Origin: Antedon mediterranea
Lineage: Eukaryota > Echinodermata > Crinoidea > Comatulida > Antedonidae
Direction: 5' to 3'
DNA: 60,000 nt
Assembly (NCBI RefSeq): GCF_964355755.1
Contig: NC_092672.1
Location: 36,764,501 to 36,824,500, forward strand
Made by a program: the position numbers and the translations under genes. Below are positions 45,701-53,697 of the stretch, piece after piece. The notes under the pieces are model-generated. The model was not told where the DNA came from, did not search any database, and worked only from the letters and a program-made list of their open reading frames with translations. The stretch's first letter is position 1. Each line of letters begins with the position of its first letter.

Positions 45701-48700
45701 AGGTCATATACAGTGCTATAGTCTATGTTGTATCATGGTTGTGTAATGCTGGGATACTGGTGGCTTTGACAATCATTATCTATCGCTCTGTCTACACTCA
45801 AACTTTATGTGACAACAAAATGTGATGTGTCCATATATGGACATGATGAGTCATATCACTACCATATATGGGAATATCACTACCATATATATGGGAATAT
45901 CACTACCATATTTGGGCACATCCAGTTTGATAGTGTAGACAGAGCCACATTCAAGTCAACAGATGATTTAGATTCATGTCTTTGTTGTGAATTATACTTT
46001 AATAGACATTGGAAATCATGGCAAAATCAATATAAATTATATAGTTCATTGTATACAGACTAGTTGACTAATCTGTTTTAATAAAATGATTCGTACAGTA
46101 CTTTTAAACATTCATCTTCAGATCTTACTTATGGCGCAAAATTATATACTTTTTTTAGAATTATTATTAACCATTAGCAAACTTTGTGAGACTATCTTTA
46201 AATATTATGATCGATCTGATTTCAACAAAGCAGGCTTTTCTAGATTATGACTATAAAACACAATAGCCTGGTATACATAGCCAACACTACATTCTGCATA
46301 ACTAAGTTAGTTAGCTTTAAATTATTATTTTATCCTACCAGCACCTTTTTCCAGAAATAAATCTAAAAGAACTTAAAATGCAGATGTGTTTGTCATTACT
46401 GAAATATGGCCAAGATATCTATCCATATGTTGGTCTTCAAGTAGAATTAGGGTAGAAATTATAACAATTCAGGTGTACTTTGTCTGCGACTAGACTTTGG
46501 TTGCATTACCCTAGGCAGACGCTTACTGTACCACCATTTCTGGGTAAAAGTTCACTTTCTAAAACCAACCTAATTCTACCAACCAATCTAAAATTCAGAT
46601 ATTAAAAACCAAGGGCCTACATTTGTTTTCATACATTGAAACCTGTGTAATCAATTTTATTTTTTTAATTTTCTAGGTGTACATGTAACTGTAACTAATA
46701 TGTTTGCTATACTACTATAGTACAGTCAACTCTCCCAAGATTGGACACCCTTGGGCTGGCAAAATATGTCTGGTTTTTTAGAAGTCTGAATGTGCTTTTA
46801 ATAGTAATAAAGAATTTGGGACCATTTGGACCTAAACAAAAATTCTGGAACAGTTTACAGTACCGTTTCCACAGAGAGTTGACTGTATTACAATCTGGTA
46901 AAATCTATGATATAAGATATCTGTATTCAATAATCCAAATCCAACTTCTAACACATGAATTCAATTTTGCATATAATTGTCTTAATATGAAAATGATATA
47001 TTGCATCTGTATGCTAGGTTACAAATGGCTAAAAGGGGTCATCATGCCACAGTAATGACACATACAAATGTTAACACACACACAAAACAACATGAAGTAA
47101 TATTTATGGTGTTGTATGTAGAAAAGGGAAAAAATGTATTATTGAAAAAAATATGAAATATAACTATATGGTAATTCCTTGTTATCAAATAGATGTCATG
47201 GTTTTGTAATGCGAATACCTAGATATCTTAAAACTATTTAATTTTTAGTCAATCATTTGGGTGAAAATCACCATTTTTCCACAGGTAGAAACATTATTTT
47301 ATGTTAATTTGATATCGTTACAAATGTTACAAATACTTACTTAAAATGTTCTCAAATGCTTCTATTTAAACGATCTTGTAAGATCATAGATTTAAAATTA
47401 AGCATTCATAACCATAAAATGATTCCATAATACATTTTTAGGTAAATCCTGTCTTGTTGTCAATTTCTGACTTTGCAGGATAGATGGAAATTTTGAATAT
47501 AATACAAGTTAGGATTTACCTTAAAATAATAATAATTATTATTATTATTATTATTGAAATCTGTTGAAACTTTTCCATAAAATGATTCTTAAGCTCCATC
47601 TACACTATCAAACAAGTTTGACAAAAAAAAAATGTGATGTTCCCAAATATGGTAGAGATATGCCCAAATATGGTAGTAATATGACATCATGATTCTTACC
47701 TGTCAGCATCTTTGTCAGTTGACACAGAGCAGTCCTTCCATACTTGGTCCGCTAGACTTCTAGCTATGGCAGTAGGTGACATGTCAATGTCTATGTTGCC
47801 TGCCATATCATGTGCGGCCGCTGTGTAGTTGTTGGTCTGCACTGTTATCTTGGCCTCACCCGAGATTTGCTGCTCCGATGGCGGGGAGGTCGGTGGGGTC
47901 AAAGTGCAAGCTGGAAAATCAATATAACAAATAAATAATGAAGAATTGTATAGAGTCACCTTTTCTTTTGTGCTGAATTTTATGCTTTATCGTTTGCATT
48001 AAGATTCAAGATTGAAGATTATTTATTCATCCAAAATAAACTGGAACTATTTCAATTCAGTTCAATACTCATCATTTTGTAACCGCTGTGAAATGTAAAT
48101 TCAAACTGAGGACGATCAAAGAATATTGAAAATATATAATATTGAAATATCAAGAAACTTAACAGTTCTTTTCAGAACTATACGTGGTGCAGGCCCGTAG
48201 CCAGGGGTTTTATTGTTCAGACGTTGACATTTTAAAAATCTGGATCCTCCTATGTGAAATGTGCCTGGAAATTCTACGTATTGCGGTGCACTTAATAACC
48301 TTCTAAATATAAATGCAATGTGTTTACTTACGTAGTGGGCCTACAGGTAGCTTTGGAGGAATGCCAGTTTGTGAGTAGGAAGCCATAGAGGGTTGTGGCT
48401 GATTTGGTATCTCAACATTATGCTGAACCACAACGTAATTGGATGGGTATAACATCTTTACACCACCTGTAAGAGAAACAAAATTGTTAAAATAAAGCAT
48501 TTTTAGCTGCTTATAACTATTGCTTTGAAATTGTTAATTCTCTTTCATAACATACCAAAATAAATCCATTTTGCCCAAAAATTAGATCGGAAAAATTAAA
48601 AGCAAAAAATGCTAGACAATTGGTTTTTTGTTTACAAAATGGCCCATTCAAAATCTGATTTATCTATTCATTTTTCATGTTTTTGGTGCATCTTTCCATC

Positions 48701-51700
48701 TGCACCTATTGGAAAATGGTTGTAGACCTAAGCACAGTAGTGTATAAGATTATGTATTAAGTAGTGTAATACATAAAGAGTGTTGACAAGTTTGAGGAGA
48801 ATTCACTTGAAAATAGCAGAATATAATTTGCACCTTGTACGAGGAATTTAACAACTTGCATAGTACTTGAGATACAGTACTGTAGTCCACTGAGACTAGT
48901 GTATAGAGTGCATACAAACATGATGTATCATAGCCTAGTACCTAAATACAGTATCACATGTGACTACTGTAATCTGCACTTTGAGACTAGTGTATACAGT
49001 TGAGTGCATACAAACAGTATGTATCATAACCAAGTACCTAAATACAGTATCACATGTGACTAAGTAAAAATCTGCAGACTTCCAATTTTATCCAAAAGAC
49101 AAAAACATCTTTATATTTTTTTTATTCAATATCATAAATGACAGTTATGTCTAAATATAAAATTTCAAATTATCTGAGAAAGATAAAAAAAAAAGCAGAA
49201 CTCTACCATAAGCATTTAACTTATTGAAAGCTTGACAAGCTATTGCATGACATTTAAGAAGCGTCTGTGATATCCAATGTGATTTAAAGAGATCTGATCT
49301 ATAACTAGCAGATCTAACTGACATTTTAAATGCAACATGACATGTAATGGTCATTAGAAAGGATCTGATATTACAAATGTCTTAGCATAATGTATTGCAA
49401 TTAGGATATTAGTTTTTGCTATACAAATTTTCTTCTTAAAAATGTTAGCCGTTTGGCTAGAGATTTTACGGCTAATGTCGGAACAATACCATATAAAAAT
49501 TGAATTTTACCTTCTTAATGCACTTTTTTTTAATTAAATAAAAAAAATAATAAGTATAATTAATTACTATTTTATTTTATAATTTGTTTTAAAATTTATT
49601 AAATTAAAATACAGTCAAAGATAATTAGCTAAAAAAACAGAAATTATTATTTATTAATATAATTAAAGTAAAATTAATATACAATTTATACAAATTTAAT
49701 GAACATTTAAATATTTAAGATTTACCTAAAAATAATAATGATATGCCAAAATATGACAATAATATGCCTAAATATGACATTGATATGACCAAATATGATA
49801 ATGGTATGACCAAATATGATAATGATATGCCTAAATATGACAATAATATGCCTAAATATGACAATGATATGACCAAATATGACAATGATATGACCAAATA
49901 TGATAATGGTATGACATACTTAAGTATGGAAATTATATGCTTAATATATGATAATTATGTACCAAATATGACTTGAATATAGAAATAGCATTTCCTAATC
50001 ATAATGCTCTTTTCCAACTTACTGTATGTTCTAAGTATCCCATGTTAAATCTAATTTTGTCAAATTTGTAACAAAAATGTGTAGTTTGTATGAAGATTTA
50101 CATGTGGATTACTATAGAGTACATTAAGTTACTTATACAGTAATTTGACATATGGCAGAACTTTTCTGAGTTGATCCCTGAGTGTAGGTTGATTTCACAC
50201 AGAATGCTAAAGATAAGACTATCCCAATTAGGCAAATTGTTCAATGCGACAAGAGTGAACGATTATGTTATAAATGCACATGACAATGACATTATATATT
50301 TATTTTATTAAATTTAAATGTTTAAAAAGTGCTCACATAATGATTGTTTTGCTGATAATATTAAATAATGATTTTGATATTTATTTCAATTTGTAAAATT
50401 ATATTACTGTACTTTTAGAATTAATTTATTCTTAAGAAATTGGTGGATGCCTTTTGACTGAAATTGAATTAATGTGTAATATGATTATCATTATTCTTAA
50501 AATATAATTTTATTAATATAAATCTTTGTTTATGTTAACTTTATATTCTAATTATTATTTAATTAAAACATTTATAAGCACAAACTTATAATATAATCGT
50601 TTGTCCTTTAGAATGAAAAGGTAATTTGCATAACCGAATAAAAATCAGCAGCCACAGATAATATGGCGTTAAGCACTTTGCTGGCGTGACCTAGATTTAC
50701 CAATCTACCTGTGCTCTCATCTGAGTAGAATGTGAGCAATGTCACGCTGTCATAGTCATCAACCGTGTATCACATTAATTTCTACTAACACAACGGTGTG
50801 TTTAATTTTGTTGTACTGTCATTTGGTCTAAGTAAGCATTAGGGTTCTGTCTAAGTAAGCATTAGTGTTCTGTCTAAGTAAGCATTAGTGTTCTGTCTAA
50901 GTAAGCATTAGTGTTTGGTCTAGGTAAGCATTAGTGTTCTGTCTAAGTAAGCATTAGTGTTTTATCTACGTAAGCATTACTGTTTGGTCAAAGGAATCAC
51001 TAGTGTTCTGTCTAAGTAAGCATTAGTGTTTTATCTACGTAAGCATTACTGTTTGCTCAAAGGAATCACTAGTGTTCTGTCTAAGTAAGCATTAGTGTTT
51101 GGTCTAGGTAAGCATTAGTGTTCTGTCTAAGTAAGCATTAGTGTTTGGTCTAAGGAATCACTTGTGTTCTGTCTAAGTAAGCATTAGTGTTTTATCTACG
51201 TAACCATTACTGTTCTGTCTAAGTAAGCATTAGTGTTCTGTCTAAGTAAGCATTAGTGTTCTGTCTAAGTAAGCATTAGTGTTTGGTCTAAGGAATCATA
51301 AGTGTTCTGTCTAAGTAAGCATTAGTGTTCTGTCTAAGTAAGCATTAGTGTTTTATCTACGTAAGCATTAGTGTTTGGTAAGCATATCTTGTGTTCTGTC
51401 TAAGGAATCACTAGTGTTCTGTTTAAGTAAGCACTAGTGTTTGGTCTAAGTAAGCATTAGTGTTTAGTCTAAGCAAGCATTGGTGTTCTGTCTAAGTAAT
51501 CATTAGTGTTCTATCTAAGTAAACATTAGTGTTTGTTTTAAGGAATCACTAGGGTTCTGTCTAAGTAAGCATTAGTGTTCTGTCTAAGTAACCATTGGTG
51601 TTTTGTCTTAGGAATCACTAGTATTCTGTCTAAGTAAGAACTAGTGTTCTGTCTAAAGTAACCATTTGCCTTAAGTAAGCAGTTTTACTGGGTTTAATGC

Positions 51701-53663
51701 AAATTAATACTACACCTCCCATGTTCAAAGATCTACATGATAATTATAACATTTCAGCCAAGCTTTAACGTCAGTATGTCTGTTGAACCGAACCATAATT
51801 CAATTGTTTTTACTTTACGCCAGAGGTTACACATGAGTGAGAAACACAATCTTACTAGAATAATACTGAAAACCAATAAAAAAATATGTTTATTGGTCTC
51901 TATAGAAAAATAAATACATAATCTAACAATCAATATAGCTAGCTGGCAAATTGACAATTTTGTTCTTGAAACCGGAAAAGACTGTGTAGAAAATGAAAAG
52001 ATGCAAGATTCCAAAGAAGGAATTATTTCCCACATTTATCACAATTTTAAATTTTGTACATGGTTTAAAAAGAAATCTTAAAATAAAAATGGTACTGGGA
52101 TCACACACAATTAATTTGGTTATAAAGAGTGTTGTGGCAATCCATCGGGACAAAGAAAATCAATAATAATGAAATAAATAAAGGAATAATTGTGTATAAA
52201 ATCGAAATTATATAGCTTTCTTTCAAACTAAAAACTTTTATGAGGTTTGTATCTCTATCTAATAGCTTGAAAAGCAATCGTACTAAGTGGAATAAGAATG
52301 ACAAAGCATATGAGAATTTCAGTAATTACTCTGATCAAGGAGGATAATGTAGAACAATACTTAAACCATTACAATTAGCTTACAAACCTAACATACTAGA
52401 CATATCACACTAAATCAATATTTTAGTAAAATTTGCGAAAAGGGACAGTAGTTCTTAAACCTGCGCAAACCCCCGCAAAACCACTTAATATTGATTATAT
52501 CACAACTAGAACCATAAAAGGAGACAATATTTGAAAAAAATATTATTTAAATTGCTTTATATTATTATGAAATCCTTAAGACAAGACATAAAAGTCTGGT
52601 TTTCTGCAAGGGCTGGCTTTTAGGATGCATAATTTATTAAAAGATAAATTGTTTGAATTTTAACATCCAGTTGTCAGTGAATGTGGTTAAGTAGAATTAG
52701 AAAGATAGTAAAGTAGTTTAGTAGTTATAATTGAAATGTTGAAAAATTAAAAACGACAATGTACTGTAGCTTGGTGCTCATTTTATAATCACATATTGAG
52801 ATTAGATGCAGTGCACATATTACTGTATATGACAAAGTATAATCATGCCCCTTGAGTTAGGATAAGTTCATACAAAAATAATAATGATACTGATAGTAAT
52901 AATTATTGAAAATTTATAAAGCACTCCCGAGTCTCAATCAAAGCGCAACATGAAAAGAACAACTATTAAAATAGGTGAGTTTTCAGGAGAGATTGAATTC
53001 AAAAGGAAGTGGAGTGTAATGGATGGAACGAGGAAGTTGGTTCCAGATCTCTGGATGCCTGAGCAAAGAAGCCCTTTGGCACAGATTTTAGGTTGATTCT
53101 AGGTGATGTTAAAATAAGAGGATCCGTTTCAGAATTAAGACCTCTGTGTAGTGGGACATATCCATTGTTAATACTGTACTGTACACTCCCTGATCTTCGC
53201 AAAGTTTGTACCCAACCCCCTCGGACAATATTCGGTCTGGTTTCTGAAATGTGAAAAAGAAATAAAATGTGAACTGACCGACAAGAACTTCAACTACAGC
53301 TGGCGTGACGTTGCTACCGTCTCCGTCCACTTCTTCCTTTATGCCGGGAGCAAAGGGGAAGAACTGCTTCCAATCGGAAAGAACCTTCATGCCGTACTGG
53401 TCATCAGCTTTGTAATACTGTCCAGTCAGAATACCAGCAAGACCATACGGACAAAGAATCACTGTACAAGATATAAATGAAGAAACATTTTAAAAGCACC
53501 ACAGTGGTATTAAATATTATGTTAATGTACAGCACTATGTAATCATGTAATGTAATCAACAGTGAGTGGCCGAGCGGTTAACACAGTGGAACCGTAATTA
53601 CGTAGCCATAACATCGGCAGGGGTTCGAGGCTCACTCACTCCATGGTTCTGGTGGTAGAACAA

Positions 53664-53697
<34 letters not shown>

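Larger units (their letters stand above)
41451..47699 (-). other. MED13 intron between exons d and e (6.2 kb)
   Basis: Largest intron fully in the window. Carries a MITE remnant (42971), the 47-bp array complex, a tRNA-like fragment, MITE copy 8, a pogo-like MITE and the remnant beside exon d. Confidence 0.75.
48467..53278 (-). other. MED13 intron between exons b and c (4.8 kb)
   Basis: Carries the duplication at 48885, the arrays at 49739 and 50823 and the retroelement fragment at 52880. No exon visible. Confidence 0.75.

Noticed and set aside
46741-47055. 104-codon plus-strand frame
   Set aside because: Its first part lies inside the pogo-like MITE at 46723-46885; the rest has no resemblance to a known protein.
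48195-48245. Sequence cccgtagccaggggtttt as a repeat signature
   Set aside because: It looks familiar from invertebrate repeats, but I could not define boundaries or a second copy in this window.
53560-53645. Possible functional tRNA gene
   Set aside because: Boxes are good, but the sequence continues into a body shared with a second copy at 29873-30133, so it is a SINE head.
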